The notes beneath the pieces are model-generated. The model saw only the letters and a list, made by a program, of their open reading frames with translations. It had not been told where the DNA came from and made no database searches. Below, piece by piece: positions 1-8,499 of a stretch of DNA of 64,000 nt. Both the position numbers and the translations under genes were made by a program. The DNA is taken from NCBI RefSeq assembly GCF_024519315.1, contig NZ_JANIIC010000015.1:1-64000 (forward strand), written 5' to 3'. Every line of letters begins with the position of its first letter. The stretch's first letter is position 1. The stretch is from Streptomyces malaysiensis subsp. samsunensis. Lineage in GTDB: Bacteria; Actinomycetota; Actinomycetes; Streptomycetales; Streptomycetaceae.

Positions 1-1
1 C

Positions 2-64
2 ATCGCGCGGCGTATGGAGGACGAGGGGGTCCCGTCGGGCACCCCGGACGTCACCGTGGGCTGA
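2..64 (+). CDS. ispG: C-terminal end of IspG (HMB-PP synthase), partial
   Basis: Only the last 20 codons are in the window; they read ...EDEGVPSGTPDVTVG then TGA. The ending matches the usual C-terminus of actinobacterial 4-hydroxy-3-methylbut-2-enyl diphosphate synthase, an Fe-S enzyme of the MEP isoprenoid pathway. The dxs gene of the same pathway starts 23 bases downstream on the same strand, which supports the call. So little sequence is visible that the identification rests largely on context. Confidence 0.6.
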   Translation: MARRMEDEGVPSGTPDVTVG

Positions 65-87
65 TACACCGAGGAGGGGAACCGACC

Positions 88-2040
88 ATGCCGTTTCTGG
101 AGAACATCCGGGGCCCGCACGACCTCAAGGCGCTCACCGGTGAGGAACTGGAGGCGCTCGCCCAGGAGATCAGGGAGTTCCTGATCAAAGCGGTGGCCAG
201 GACCGGGGGCCATCTGGGACCGAACCTCGGTGTCGTCGAGCTGTCCATAGCCCTGCACCGCGTCTTCGACTCGCCCGCCGATCGCATCCTGTGGGACACC
301 GGGCACCAGTCCTACGTCCACAAGCTGCTCACCGGCCGTCAGGACTTCTTCAAGCTCCGCCACAAGGGCGGGCTGTCCGGCTATCCGTCACGGGCCGAAT
401 CCGAGCACGACATCATCGAGAACAGCCACGCCTCCACCGTGCTGGGCTGGGCCGACGGCCTCGCCAAGGCCAACGAGGTGCGCGGTGGCACGGACCATGT
501 GGTCGCCGTCATCGGGGACGGGGCGCTGACCGGCGGGATGGCCTGGGAGGCGCTCAACAACATCGCCGCCGCCCGGGACCGCCCCCTCGTCATCGTCGTC
601 AACGACAACGAGCGCTCCTACTCGCCGACCATCGGCGGACTCGCCAACCACCTCGCCACCCTCCGCACCACCGACGGCTATGAGCGCTTCCTGGCCTGGG
701 GCAAGGAGGTGCTCCAGCGCACCCCCGTGGTCGGCCAGCCGCTGTACGGATCGCTGCACGGCGCCAAGAAGGGGTTCAAGGACGCCTTCGCGCCGCAGGG
801 CATGTTCGAGGACCTCGGGCTGAAGTACGTCGGCCCCATCGACGGCCATGACACCGAGGCGGTCGAGTCGGCGCTGCGCCGCGCCAAGCGGTTCCACGGC
901 CCGGTCCTCGTCCACTGCCTCACCGAGAAGGGCCGGGGCTACCGGCCCGCGCTGGAGGACGAGGCGGATCGTTTCCACACCGTCGCCGCGATGGACCCGC
1001 TCACCTGCGCGCCGCTGACCCCCTCCGGCGGCCGCTCGTGGACCTCGGCGTTCGGCGAGGAGTTGGTGCGGATCGGCGCCGAGCGGCCCGATGTGGTCGC
1101 CCTCACCGCCGCCATGCTGCACCCCGTGGGCCTCGCCGACTTCGCCGAGGCGTACCCCGAGCGGGTGTGGGACGTGGGCATCGCCGAACAGCACGCGGCG
1201 GTCTCGGCGGCCGGGCTCGCCACCGGCGGACTCCACCCGGTCCTCGCCGTCTACGCCACCTTCCTCAACCGCGCCTTCGACCAGCTGCTCATGGATGTCG
1301 CCCTGCACAGATGCGGGGTGACCTTCGTGCTGGACCGGGCCGGTGTCACCGGCACCGACGGGCCCAGCCACAACGGCATGTGGGACATGTCCGTCCTCCA
1401 GGTGGTGCCGGGGCTGCGGATCGCCGCCCCGCGCGACGCCGACCAGCTCCGCGCCCAGCTGCGGGAGGCGATCGACGTGGCCGACGCGCCGACCGTCATC
1501 CGCTTCCCCAAGGAGTTGGTGGGGGAGCCGATTCCGGCGATCGACCGCGTCGGCGGGATGGATGTGCTGCGCCGGGGCGAGGACGTCCTCCTCGTCGCGG
1601 CCGGGGTGATGGCCGACGTCGCGCTGCGCGCCGCCGAGCTGCTGGCCGGACGCGGCATCGGCTGTACGGTGGTCGATCCGCGCTGGGTCAAGCCCGTCGA
1701 CCCCGAGCTGCCCGGACTCGCGGCGCGCCACCGGCTGGTGGCGGTCGTCGAGGACAATGTGCGCACCGGCGGGGTGGGCGCGGCGGTCGCCCAGACCCTG
1801 TGTGACGCCGAGGCCGACCTGCCGGTGCGGACGTTCGGCATCCCCGAGACGTTCCTGGCCCATGCCAAGCGCGGTGAGGTGCTCGCCGACATCGGGCTCA
1901 CCCCCGCCGAGATCGCGGGCCGGATCGGGGCGGCCCTGACCCGTATCGACGCGGTCCCCCCGGAGCGGGCGGGCGCCCCTGCCGGGGCCCGTACCGCCGC
2001 CGGGGGCCGTACCGCAGCCGCCAAGGAGAGCCAGGCATGA
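88..2040 (+). CDS. dxs: 1-deoxy-D-xylulose-5-phosphate synthase
   Basis: Cytosolic thiamine-diphosphate enzyme that condenses pyruvate and glyceraldehyde-3-phosphate into DXP, the first step of the MEP pathway. At 650 aa it is close to family length. Visible signatures are HQSYVHKL near the N-terminus, the ThDP motif GDGALTGGMAWEALNN, and the transketolase pyrimidine-domain motif AEQHAA around residue 370. The last 25 or so residues are an Ala/Gly/Arg-rich extension beyond the usual end. The ATG has a purine-rich ribosome site (gaggagggg) 8 bases upstream. It lies between the ispG tail and an aminotransferase it overlaps, the order I recall at the edge of Streptomyces hopanoid clusters. It may therefore be a second, cluster-dedicated dxs copy rather than the housekeeping one. 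Confidence 0.95.
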   Translation: MPFLENIRGPHDLKALTGEELEALAQEIREFLIKAVARTGGHLGPNLGVVELSIALHRVFDSPADRILWDTGHQSYVHKLLTGRQDFFKLRHKGGLSGYPSRAESEHDIIENSHASTVLGWADGLAKANEVRGGTDHVVAVIGDGALTGGMAWEALNNIAAARDRPLVIVVNDNERSYSPTIGGLANHLATLRTTDGYERFLAWGKEVLQRTPVVGQPLYGSLHGAKKGFKDAFAPQGMFEDLGLKYVGPIDGHDTEAVESALRRAKRFHGPVLVHCLTEKGRGYRPALEDEADRFHTVAAMDPLTCAPLTPSGGRSWTSAFGEELVRIGAERPDVVALTAAMLHPVGLADFAEAYPERVWDVGIAEQHAAVSAAGLATGGLHPVLAVYATFLNRAFDQLLMDVALHRCGVTFVLDRAGVTGTDGPSHNGMWDMSVLQVVPGLRIAAPRDADQLRAQLREAIDVADAPTVIRFPKELVGEPIPAIDRVGGMDVLRRGEDVLLVAAGVMADVALRAAELLAGRGIGCTVVDPRWVKPVDPELPGLAARHRLVAVVEDNVRTGGVGAAVAQTLCDAEADLPVRTFGIPETFLAHAKRGEVLADIGLTPAEIAGRIGAALTRIDAVPPERAGAPAGARTAAGGRTAAAKESQA

Positions 2041-3443
2041 CAGCAGCCGAGCAGCAGCGGCGTTCGGGCTTCGACCTGGGCAAGCTCCTGGCCGAGCGGG
2101 CGTCGGAGCGGTACGACCTGCACACCCGGCACCTCAACCACCAGTTGCCCCGGATGCTGCACACCATCGGCTTCGACAAGGTCTACGAACGGGCCGAGGG
2201 CGCGTACTTCTGGGACGACGAGGGCCAGGACTACCTCGATATGCTCGCCGGCTTCGGGGTGATGGGCCTGGGCCGCCACCACCCCGTGGTCCGCAAGGCG
2301 CTGCACGACGTCCTGGACGCCGACCTGGCCGATCTGACCCGTTTCGACTGCCAGCCGCTGCCCGGTCTGCTGGCCGAGCGGCTGCTGGCCCACGCCCCCC
2401 ATCTGGACCGGGTCTTCTTCGGCAACAGCGGCACCGAGGCCGTCGAGACGGCCCTGAAGTTCGCCCGCTTCGTGACCGGCAAGCCGCGCGTCCTGTACTG
2501 CGCCCACGCCTTCCACGGGCTGACCACCGGCTCGCTGTCGGTCAACGGCGAGGACGGCTTCCGCAAGGGGTTCGCCCCGCTGCTGCCCGACACCGCGATC
2601 GAGATGGGCGACCTCGACGCGCTGGAGCGGGAGCTGGCGCGTGGGGACGTGGCGGGGTTCGTGGTGGAGCCCATCCAGGGCAAGGGGGTGCACGAGACCC
2701 CGCCCGGCTTCCTGCGCGCCGCGCAGGAGCTGCTCCACCGCCACAAGGCCCTGCTCATCGTGGACGAGGTGCAGACCGGCCTCGGCCGCACCGGGGACTT
2801 CTTCGCCTACCAGCACGAGGACGGTGTCGAACCGGATCTGGTGTGCGTGGCCAAGGCACTCTCCGGGGGCTATGTGCCGGTCGGCGCGACCCTCGGCAAG
2901 GACTGGATCTTCAGACGGGTCTACTCCTCGATGGACCGGGTGCTGGTCCACTCGGCCAGCTTCGGCTCCAATGCCCAGGCCATGGCGGCCGGGCTCGCGG
3001 TCCTCGCCGTCATGGAGGACGAGGAGGTGGTGGCCAACGCCCGCCGCACCGGTGAGCTGCTGCGCGACCGCCTCGCCGCGCTCGTGGACCGCTACGAGCT
3101 GCTGCACGACGTCCGCGGCCGGGGGCTGATGATCGGCATCGAGTTCGGCCGACCCAGCTCACTGGGGCTGCGCAGCCGGTGGGCGATGCTCCAGACCGCG
3201 CGCAAGGGGCTGTTCGCGCAGATGGTCGTCGTACCGCTGCTGCGCCGCCATCGCATCCTCACCCAGGTCTCCGGCGACCATCTGGAGGTCATTAAGCTGA
3301 TTCCGCCGCTGATCATCGGCGAGCGGGAAGTGGACCGTTTCGTCGAGGCGTTCACAGCGGTCATGGACGACGCGCACGAGGGCGGCGGCCTGATGTGGGA
3401 GTTCGGCCGCACTCTCGTCAAACAGGCGGTGGCGGGCCGCTGA
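2037..3443 (+). CDS. class III PLP aminotransferase, hopanoid-cluster type (HpnO-like)
   Basis: A 468-aa fold-type I aminotransferase of the acetylornithine/ornithine group. FFGNSGTEAVETALKFAR is the cofactor-phosphate region, VDEVQTGLGRTG holds the PLP Asp, and the likely Schiff-base lysine sits in VAKALSGG near residue 273. It overlaps dxs by four bases (ATGA), so translation is probably coupled. In hopanoid clusters an aminotransferase at this position (HpnO) is linked to making aminobacteriohopanetriol from the ribosyl side chain. That assignment is inference from the ispG-dxs context; the squalene-hopene cyclase genes would lie left of the window. A generic omega-aminotransferase remains possible. 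Confidence 0.85.
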   Translation: MTAAEQQRRSGFDLGKLLAERASERYDLHTRHLNHQLPRMLHTIGFDKVYERAEGAYFWDDEGQDYLDMLAGFGVMGLGRHHPVVRKALHDVLDADLADLTRFDCQPLPGLLAERLLAHAPHLDRVFFGNSGTEAVETALKFARFVTGKPRVLYCAHAFHGLTTGSLSVNGEDGFRKGFAPLLPDTAIEMGDLDALERELARGDVAGFVVEPIQGKGVHETPPGFLRAAQELLHRHKALLIVDEVQTGLGRTGDFFAYQHEDGVEPDLVCVAKALSGGYVPVGATLGKDWIFRRVYSSMDRVLVHSASFGSNAQAMAAGLAVLAVMEDEEVVANARRTGELLRDRLAALVDRYELLHDVRGRGLMIGIEFGRPSSLGLRSRWAMLQTARKGLFAQMVVVPLLRRHRILTQVSGDHLEVIKLIPPLIIGEREVDRFVEAFTAVMDDAHEGGGLMWEFGRTLVKQAVAGR

Positions 3444-3459
3444 CCGACGGGGGACCGGC

Positions 3460-4653
3460 ATGATCGACGCGACCGCCGTGCGGGCCGTCAACGCGATGAC
3501 GGCGAGGTGGGCGCGGGCGGCCGTGACGGACGAGGGCACGGTCCTCGCCGCCGCCGGGGTCTGGCCGCTGCTGGCCCTGCTCGCGGGCGGTGCCGGTGGC
3601 CCCGTCCGCCAGGAGCTGGAGGGCGCGCTGGGCGTCGGCGCGGACGCGGCGACGGCACTCGGCGGCGAGGTGCTCGGGGCGCTGGACGGCATGGCCGGCG
3701 TCGACGCGGCCACCGGGCTGTGGACCCGTCGGGACCTGCCGATCCGGCCCGGGTGGGAGGCCGCGCTGCCGCCGGGCGTACGCGCCACGCTGACCGGGGA
3801 CGGTGAGCGCGACCGCAAGGAGCTGGACGCCTGGGCGTCCCGGCGCACCCGGGGCGCGATCACCGAGATGCCGGTGCCGCTCACCCCCGCCACCCTGCTG
3901 GTGCTGGCCGGAGCGCTCACGGTGCGGACCGACTGGGTACAGCCGTTCCGGCCGGGCCCGCTGGTGCCGAGGGGCGGACCGTGGCGGGACCGGTCGCTGG
4001 CCGGGCTCACCCGGTTCACGGAGGACCTCGACGGGGCGCTGCGGGTCGTCCCCGACACCCCGGCCGGCCCGCTCACCCTCTCCGGGGTCGCGGGCGGCAA
4101 CGGGCTGGATGTGCATCTGGTCCTCGGCGCCGAGGGCGTTCCCGGCGGCGAGGTGCTGGAGGCCGGGATCGGCGCGGTGGCCGGGCGGTGCGAGGGGCGG
4201 CCCGGCTCGGCGCTGCCGCCCGGTGAGGCGGGGCCCGGGGTCCGGGTCATGGAGGTCCCGAGCCGGGACCCCACGCCCCGGATGGCGCTCACCACTCCGC
4301 GGTTCACCGTGAAAGCGCGGCACGATCTGCTGCGCAGAGCCGGGCTGTTCGGGCTGCGCACCGCCCGGGACGCCTCGCGCGGCCACTTCCCGGGGATCAG
4401 CCCCGCCGCGCTGGCGCTGTCCTCCGGAGAGCAGTCCATCACCGCCTCGTTCAGCGCGGAGGGCTTCTGGGCGGCGGCGGTGACCGCGTTCTCCCTGGCC
4501 CCCGGCTCGGCGCCGCCGCGGCGCACGGCGAAGCTGATCAGTGTGCGGTACGAGCGGCCGTTCGGCTTCCTTGCCGTGCACCGCGCCAGCGGTCTGGTGC
4601 TGACGGCGGGGTGGGTCACCGAGCCCGAGGCCGGGCCCGCCACCATGTGGTGA
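3460..4653 (+). CDS. serpin-family protein (cytoplasmic)
   Basis: A 397-aa protein ending with the serpin signature YERPFGFLAV, preceded by a hinge-like EGFWAAAVTAF segment where a reactive-centre loop would lie. Length fits the serpin fold. Serpins trap serine or cysteine proteases by inserting a cleaved loop. Here the alanine-rich hinge is kept, but Phe/Trp occupy positions usually held by small residues, so inhibitory activity is uncertain. There is no signal peptide, so it should be intracellular. The ATG lies 16 bases after the aminotransferase, so it is probably cotranscribed with the isoprenoid genes. A hairpin follows the stop. Confidence 0.8.
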   Translation: MIDATAVRAVNAMTARWARAAVTDEGTVLAAAGVWPLLALLAGGAGGPVRQELEGALGVGADAATALGGEVLGALDGMAGVDAATGLWTRRDLPIRPGWEAALPPGVRATLTGDGERDRKELDAWASRRTRGAITEMPVPLTPATLLVLAGALTVRTDWVQPFRPGPLVPRGGPWRDRSLAGLTRFTEDLDGALRVVPDTPAGPLTLSGVAGGNGLDVHLVLGAEGVPGGEVLEAGIGAVAGRCEGRPGSALPPGEAGPGVRVMEVPSRDPTPRMALTTPRFTVKARHDLLRRAGLFGLRTARDASRGHFPGISPAALALSSGEQSITASFSAEGFWAAAVTAFSLAPGSAPPRRTAKLISVRYERPFGFLAVHRASGLVLTAGWVTEPEAGPATMW

Positions 4654-4682
4654 GCCGTAGGGCCCCAGGGCCCTACGGGCTC
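4652..4682. terminator. bidirectional terminator between serpin and phosphatase genes
   Basis: Hairpin starting inside the serpin stop codon. GTAGGGCC at 4657-4664 pairs with GGCCCTAC at 4669-4676 around a CCAG loop, and an outer GAGCC/GGCTC stem forms with a one-base bulge. It sits between convergent genes and can serve both. Confidence 0.7.
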
Positions 4683-4694
4683 ACGGGCGCGCCG

Positions 4695-5519
4695 TCAGCC
4701 GGTGAGCAGCCGCTCCCGCAGCCGCTCGCGCCGCTCGGGGTCGAGGCCGAGCCCCTCGGCGAGATAGCGCTCGGTGCCGCCCCAGGTCTCCTCGATGGTC
4801 GCGAAGGCCGCCGCCAGATATTCCGCGCGGGCGTCGAAGAGCGGCAGCAGCAGCGCCATGACCTCGGGGGACATGGGGTCGGAGCTGTCCGAAGGATCGC
4901 CCTTGCGCCAGATCTTGTAGCGGCGGTGGGCGGCGGCCGATTCGAGGTAGTCGGCCTCGATGGTCTCCTGGTCGACTCCGAGGGCCAGTAGGGTCACCGC
5001 GATGGACAGCCCGGCCCGGTCCTTGCCGGCCGAACAGTGCATCAGCACCGGTGAGCTGTCCTCCGCCATATCGCTGAGGATCCGGCCGTGCTCGACCAGC
5101 CGGGTGGTGATGATGGAGCGATAGGAGCCGATCATGCGCTTCTCGGCCCGGCCCTCGGAGAGCAGCTCGCGCAGGGTCTTCAGATCGCCCTCGCGCACCA
5201 TCGTCCAGAACCCGGCGCCGTCGGCCGGGTCGGACAGCGGCAGATTGACGTTCCGGACCCCGCGGAGCGTGACGTCCGGGCCCTCCAGCTTGATGTCGGC
5301 GGCGTTGCGGAAGTCGAAGACGGTGTGCAGTCCGAGCGCGTCGAGGAAGGCCGTGTCCGCCTCCGTGGCATGGGCGAGATGGCCGCTGCGGAACAGCACA
5401 CCCGGGCGTACGCGGCGGCCGTCGGCAGCCGGCAGTCCACCGAGATCACGGAAGTTGCGTACCCCCACCAGGGGTGTTTCGGCCTGGGGGACCTGCGGCG
5501 ACTGTGACTGCTGCGGCAC
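4695..5519 (-). CDS. protein-tyrosine phosphatase (IphP/MptpB-like)
   Basis: A 274-aa protein with VRNFRDLGG near the N-terminus and the catalytic P-loop HCSAGKDRAG, the cysteine-arginine signature of the bacterial dual-specificity tyrosine phosphatases typified by IphP and MptpB. FRSGHL and VFDFRN segments of that family are also present. It would hydrolyse phosphotyrosine or phosphoinositide esters through a phosphocysteine intermediate. I chose the GTG at 5519 because AAGGAGAG lies just upstream; a longer in-frame extension has no support. It faces the serpin gene. Confidence 0.88.
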   Translation of the reverse strand: MPQQSQSPQVPQAETPLVGVRNFRDLGGLPAADGRRVRPGVLFRSGHLAHATEADTAFLDALGLHTVFDFRNAADIKLEGPDVTLRGVRNVNLPLSDPADGAGFWTMVREGDLKTLRELLSEGRAEKRMIGSYRSIITTRLVEHGRILSDMAEDSSPVLMHCSAGKDRAGLSIAVTLLALGVDQETIEADYLESAAAHRRYKIWRKGDPSDSSDPMSPEVMALLLPLFDARAEYLAAAFATIEETWGGTERYLAEGLGLDPERRERLRERLLTG

Positions 5520-5838
5520 GGGCTCTCCTTCACGATCGGCCGCCGACGCGGCTCGTCGACAGGTGGCTGAAGCTGACCCTACGACATGGGTGCAACAGGC
5601 AATCGGCCCCGCGGGAACGCGGGCATCGGGTGGCCTTCGAGCCCTGCTCGGCGGTGGTGGCCGGATCGATCCGGGCATGCTGGCCCGACCGACCGGCTGT
5701 GGACCTCCGGCGACCTCGGCGCCGCCGTGTTCTGCCTATTCCGCCTTTGCCGAAACTGACCAGGTGGGATAGATCACCCCACGTCAAGCCCTGGTTACGG
5801 TGGCGTAAGTCACGCCATCGGGTGAATGATGTCCCGAC
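5520..5838. other. divergent intergenic region, 319 bp
   Basis: No gene seen. It must hold the promoters of the phosphatase and of the SGNH hydrolase. A short inverted repeat, TGGCGT at 5801-5806 and ACGCCA at 5812-5817, lies 21 bases before the hydrolase start and could be an operator; with such short arms this is weak. Confidence 0.4.
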
Positions 5839-6636
5839 GTGGCAGACGATAAGGAGAGATTCAGCAACGGTTCCATCGGGTCGTACGCAGCCGTCGGCGA
5901 CAGCTTCACCGAGGGCGTCGGCGACCCCGGTCCTGATGGGGTGTTCGTCGGCTGGGCCGACCGGCTCGCGGTCCTGCTGTCCGACCAACGACCCCAAGAC
6001 GATTTCCGCTACGCCAATCTGGCCGTACGCGGTCGACTCCTTGACCAGATCGTGGCGGAGCAGGTGCGGCGCGCCATTGAACTCGGCCCGGATCTGGTCA
6101 CCTTCTGTGCGGGCGGCAATGACATCCTGCGGCCCGGCAGCGACCCCGACGATGTCGCCGACCGCTATGAGACGGCCGTCGCCGACCTCCGGGCGCGGGT
6201 GGGCACGGTGCTGCTGTGCACGGGCTTCGACACCAGAGGGGTGCCGGTGCTGCGCCATCTACGGGGCAAGATCGCCACGTATACGGCGCATGTGCGGGCG
6301 ATCGCCGACCGCCATGGCTGCCCGGTGCTCGACCTGTGGTCGCTGCGCTCGGTGCAGGACCGCCGGGCCTGGGACGCCGACCGGCTGCATCTGTCGCCGG
6401 ACGGTCACACCCGGGTCGCGCTGAGGGCCGGTCAGGTGCTGGGGCTCGACGTCCCCGCCGACCCCGATCAGCCCTGGCCCCCGGAGGGCCAGCGCACCGC
6501 GGCCGAGGTGCGCCGGGACAACATCCACTGGGCGCGTGAATATCTGGTGCCCTGGATCGGCCGACGACTGCGCGGAGAGTCGTCGGGTGACCATGTGGAG
6601 CCCAAGCGGCCCAATCTGCTGCCGCTGCGGCACTGA
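5839..6636 (+). CDS. SGNH/GDSL-family hydrolase (esterase/lipase)
   Basis: A 265-aa cytoplasmic enzyme. Block I is AVGDSFTEG (nucleophile Ser), the oxyanion block is CAGGNDIL, and block V is WDADRLHLS with the catalytic Asp and His. The C-terminal PWIGRRLRGESSGDH block is characteristic of a group common in Streptomyces, from memory. The natural acyl-ester substrate is unknown. The GTG at 5839 gives the MADDKE... start seen in that group, although the only strong Shine-Dalgarno-like purines (aaggagag) lie just inside the gene, so the start is moderately certain. Confidence 0.88.
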   Translation: MADDKERFSNGSIGSYAAVGDSFTEGVGDPGPDGVFVGWADRLAVLLSDQRPQDDFRYANLAVRGRLLDQIVAEQVRRAIELGPDLVTFCAGGNDILRPGSDPDDVADRYETAVADLRARVGTVLLCTGFDTRGVPVLRHLRGKIATYTAHVRAIADRHGCPVLDLWSLRSVQDRRAWDADRLHLSPDGHTRVALRAGQVLGLDVPADPDQPWPPEGQRTAAEVRRDNIHWAREYLVPWIGRRLRGESSGDHVEPKRPNLLPLRH

Positions 6637-6663
6637 ACGTTCCGTGACCCGAAGCGGTCCCGG

Positions 6664-6733
6664 AGGAATAGGGGCAGACCCCCGTTGGCGCCCCGCGGTC
6701 GACCACCTGGTGCGCTGTCGCTGCCCCTATTCC
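6664..6733. repeat. 13-bp perfect inverted repeat in convergent intergenic gap
   Basis: GGAATAGGGGCAG at 6664-6676 is repeated exactly as its reverse complement at 6721-6733. The 44-nt interval contains a further GCGC...GCGC pairing. It lies between the hydrolase and the ATPase gene, so a large terminator hairpin is the simplest reading. Confidence 0.5.
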
Positions 6734-6770
6734 CTCGGCACCGCTCGTACGTCGCGTCGTCGCCGGGCCG

Positions 6771-7241
6771 CTAGACCGAGACCGCCAGATACGCCCAGAC
6801 CGCGCGGCCGGCGCCCCCCTGGTTCGGCCTGACCCCCCATGCCTCGGAGAGGGCCTCCACCAGCATCAGCCCACGGCCGCCCTCCTGGTCCGCGCTCACC
6901 GAGCGGGCCTCCGGCACCGTGCGCGCGCACCCCTGGTCGGCCACCTCGAGCCGCAGCCGGGTGCCTATGAGCTGGAGCGAGCAGCGAACCTCCTCGCTGG
7001 AGGTGTGGCGCACCGCGTTGGTGAACAGCTCGGAGACGATCAACTCGGCGCTGTCCAGGGTGTCCTGGTCGATGCCCCATGAGCGCAGCCGCCGGACGAC
7101 ATGCCTTCTCGCCTCGCCGACGGACGTGCTCAGCGCCGGAAGACGAAACACGTCGTGGCGGGGCGGAGCGACCACGATGCCGCCGCGCCCTAACCGGAGA
7201 GCCTCATAGGAAGGAGCCACGCCGACACTATGCTCTGTCAC
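6771..7241 (-). CDS. ATP-binding (RsbW-type) regulatory protein
   Basis: A 156-aa GHKL/HATPase_c domain protein: SELFTNAVRH is the N-box, VADQGC a G1-like box and GGRGLMLVEAL the G2 box. Such single-domain proteins act as serine kinases or anti-sigma factors. In Streptomyces they recur beside an XRE regulator and a DUF397 protein in differentiation-linked trios (abaA/whiJ-type loci). The start is uncertain: GTG at 7241 is given; a TTG at 7256 would add five residues. It is transcribed divergently from the XRE gene across a palindrome. Confidence 0.82.
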   Translation of the reverse strand: MTEHSVGVAPSYEALRLGRGGIVVAPPRHDVFRLPALSTSVGEARRHVVRRLRSWGIDQDTLDSAELIVSELFTNAVRHTSSEEVRCSLQLIGTRLRLEVADQGCARTVPEARSVSADQEGGRGLMLVEALSEAWGVRPNQGGAGRAVWAYLAVSV

Positions 7242-7264
7242 GCTCGCGTATGGCAAGGTTCAAT

Positions 7265-7277
7265 CTGTAAATTACAG
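7265..7277. promoter_or_regulatory. candidate operator palindrome between ATPase and XRE genes
   Basis: CTGTAA-A-TTACAG is a perfect 6+1+6 palindrome and one of few AT-rich spots in the area. It lies 24 bases before the ATPase start and 80 before the XRE start, a natural position for autoregulation by the XRE protein. Binding is inferred. Confidence 0.5.
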
Positions 7278-7356
7278 AATCGCAAGCGCAGGCTGTTCGG
7301 AATGCTGAGCCCATGCCAGACTGCTGTGTCGTGAAGGTACTTGGAGGGGGACGGTA

Positions 7357-8223
7357 GTGGCGGATGCGCGGGCGGGCGGAGCCCCGACCGTCCTGCGAGT
7401 CGTGCTCGGAAAACGGCTCCAGGACCTTCGGGAGAAGGCCGGGCTGTCGTTCGAACAGGCCGGGCGCGCACTGGATGTCACCCATGCCACGATCCGCCGG
7501 ATGGAGAAGGCCGAGGTCGGCCTGAAGCTCCCGTACGTCGAGAAGCTGCTGCGGACGTACGGCGTCGCCGACCCCGAAGAGGTCGAAGGGTTCCTCTCCC
7601 TCGCGCGCGAGGCCAACAAGGCCGGCTGGTGGCACCGGTTCCGTGACGTCCTGCCGGAGTGGTTCAACACCTTCGTCAGCCTCGAGGTCGAGGCCAATCT
7701 GATCCGGGCCTACGAGCCGCACTACATTCCCGGGCTGCTCCAGACCGAGGACTACGCCCGCGCGGTGCTCCGCGCGGGCATGCCGCATGCGCCCGAGACG
7801 GAGATCGAGCGCAATGTCGCCCTCCGTTTGGAACGCCAGGCCCTGCTCACCCGGGACAACCCGCCGATGCTGTGGGTGGTCATGGACGAAACCGTGGTGC
7901 GCCGCCCCATCGGCGGCGCCGAGACCATGCGTGCCCAGATCACCCGGCTGATCGAGGAGGCCGAGGCCCCTCATATCCGGTTGCAGATCATGCCGTTCGA
8001 CGCCGGCCCGCACCCGGCGATGTACGGTCCCTTCCATATCTTCCGGTTCCCGATCCCGGAGCTGCCCGATATCGCGTATACGGAGACGCTCGTCAGCGGC
8101 TCCTACTTCGACCAGCGCGATGATGTATCGGCGTTCCTGGAGGCCCTGGACCGGATGTGCGCGCAAGCCGCGCCTGCACAGACGACTCAGGCCATTCTGA
8201 GTCGCATTCGCAAGGAGATCTGA
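7357..8223 (+). CDS. XRE-family regulator with DUF5753 C-terminal domain (WhiJ-like)
   Basis: A 288-aa DNA-binding protein. The helix-turn-helix lies at about residues 15-70 (LRVVLGKRLQDLREKAG, then FEQAGRALDVTHATIRRMEK). It is followed by the large sensing domain of this Streptomyces family, recognised by HYIPGLLQTEDYARAV and IRLQIMPFDAG. The GTG has GGAGGGGG seven bases upstream. It forms a trio with the divergent ATPase gene and the DUF397 gene three bases downstream. Related trios affect sporulation or antibiotic production. The signal sensed is unknown. Confidence 0.88.
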   Translation: MADARAGGAPTVLRVVLGKRLQDLREKAGLSFEQAGRALDVTHATIRRMEKAEVGLKLPYVEKLLRTYGVADPEEVEGFLSLAREANKAGWWHRFRDVLPEWFNTFVSLEVEANLIRAYEPHYIPGLLQTEDYARAVLRAGMPHAPETEIERNVALRLERQALLTRDNPPMLWVVMDETVVRRPIGGAETMRAQITRLIEEAEAPHIRLQIMPFDAGPHPAMYGPFHIFRFPIPELPDIAYTETLVSGSYFDQRDDVSAFLEALDRMCAQAAPAQTTQAILSRIRKEI

Positions 8224-8226
8224 ACG

Positions 8227-8481
8227 ATGGATCGCATATGCGGGAACCGCCGCGTCTACAGCGGCATGCCGGCCAGGGAACTCGGCAGCGAGGGCTGGCA
8301 CAAGCCATGGAGCGGCGGCAATGGGGGAAGCTGCGTCGAGGCGATGAGACTGACGGACGGGCGGGTGGCGCTGCGCCAGTCGACCGATCCGGACGGACCG
8401 GCCCTGATCTACACCCATCTGGAGATGAAACGCTTCATCCAGGGGGCCAAGGCCGGGGATGCGGATTTTCTGTTTCTATGA
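8227..8481 (+). CDS. DUF397 protein, partner of the XRE regulator
   Basis: An 84-aa acidic protein with the DUF397 pattern: a W-x-K/P region (WHKPWSGG), then GGSCVEAM, GRVALRQSTDPDGPAL and a terminal F-x-x-G-x-K block. It starts three bases after the XRE stop, so the two are cotranscribed. DUF397 proteins are thought to modulate the paired XRE repressor. The family assignment is firm; the mechanism here is inferred. Confidence 0.88.
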   Translation: MDRICGNRRVYSGMPARELGSEGWHKPWSGGNGGSCVEAMRLTDGRVALRQSTDPDGPALIYTHLEMKRFIQGAKAGDADFLFL

Positions 8482-8499
8482 CGTCCGGCTCTGTGACGC

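Noticed and set aside
388..1863. Long open frame antisense to dxs
   Set aside because: Product is low-complexity Gly/His/Arg-rich and mirrors the dxs codon pattern; GC-rich genes leave antisense frames open. No ribosome site or homology.
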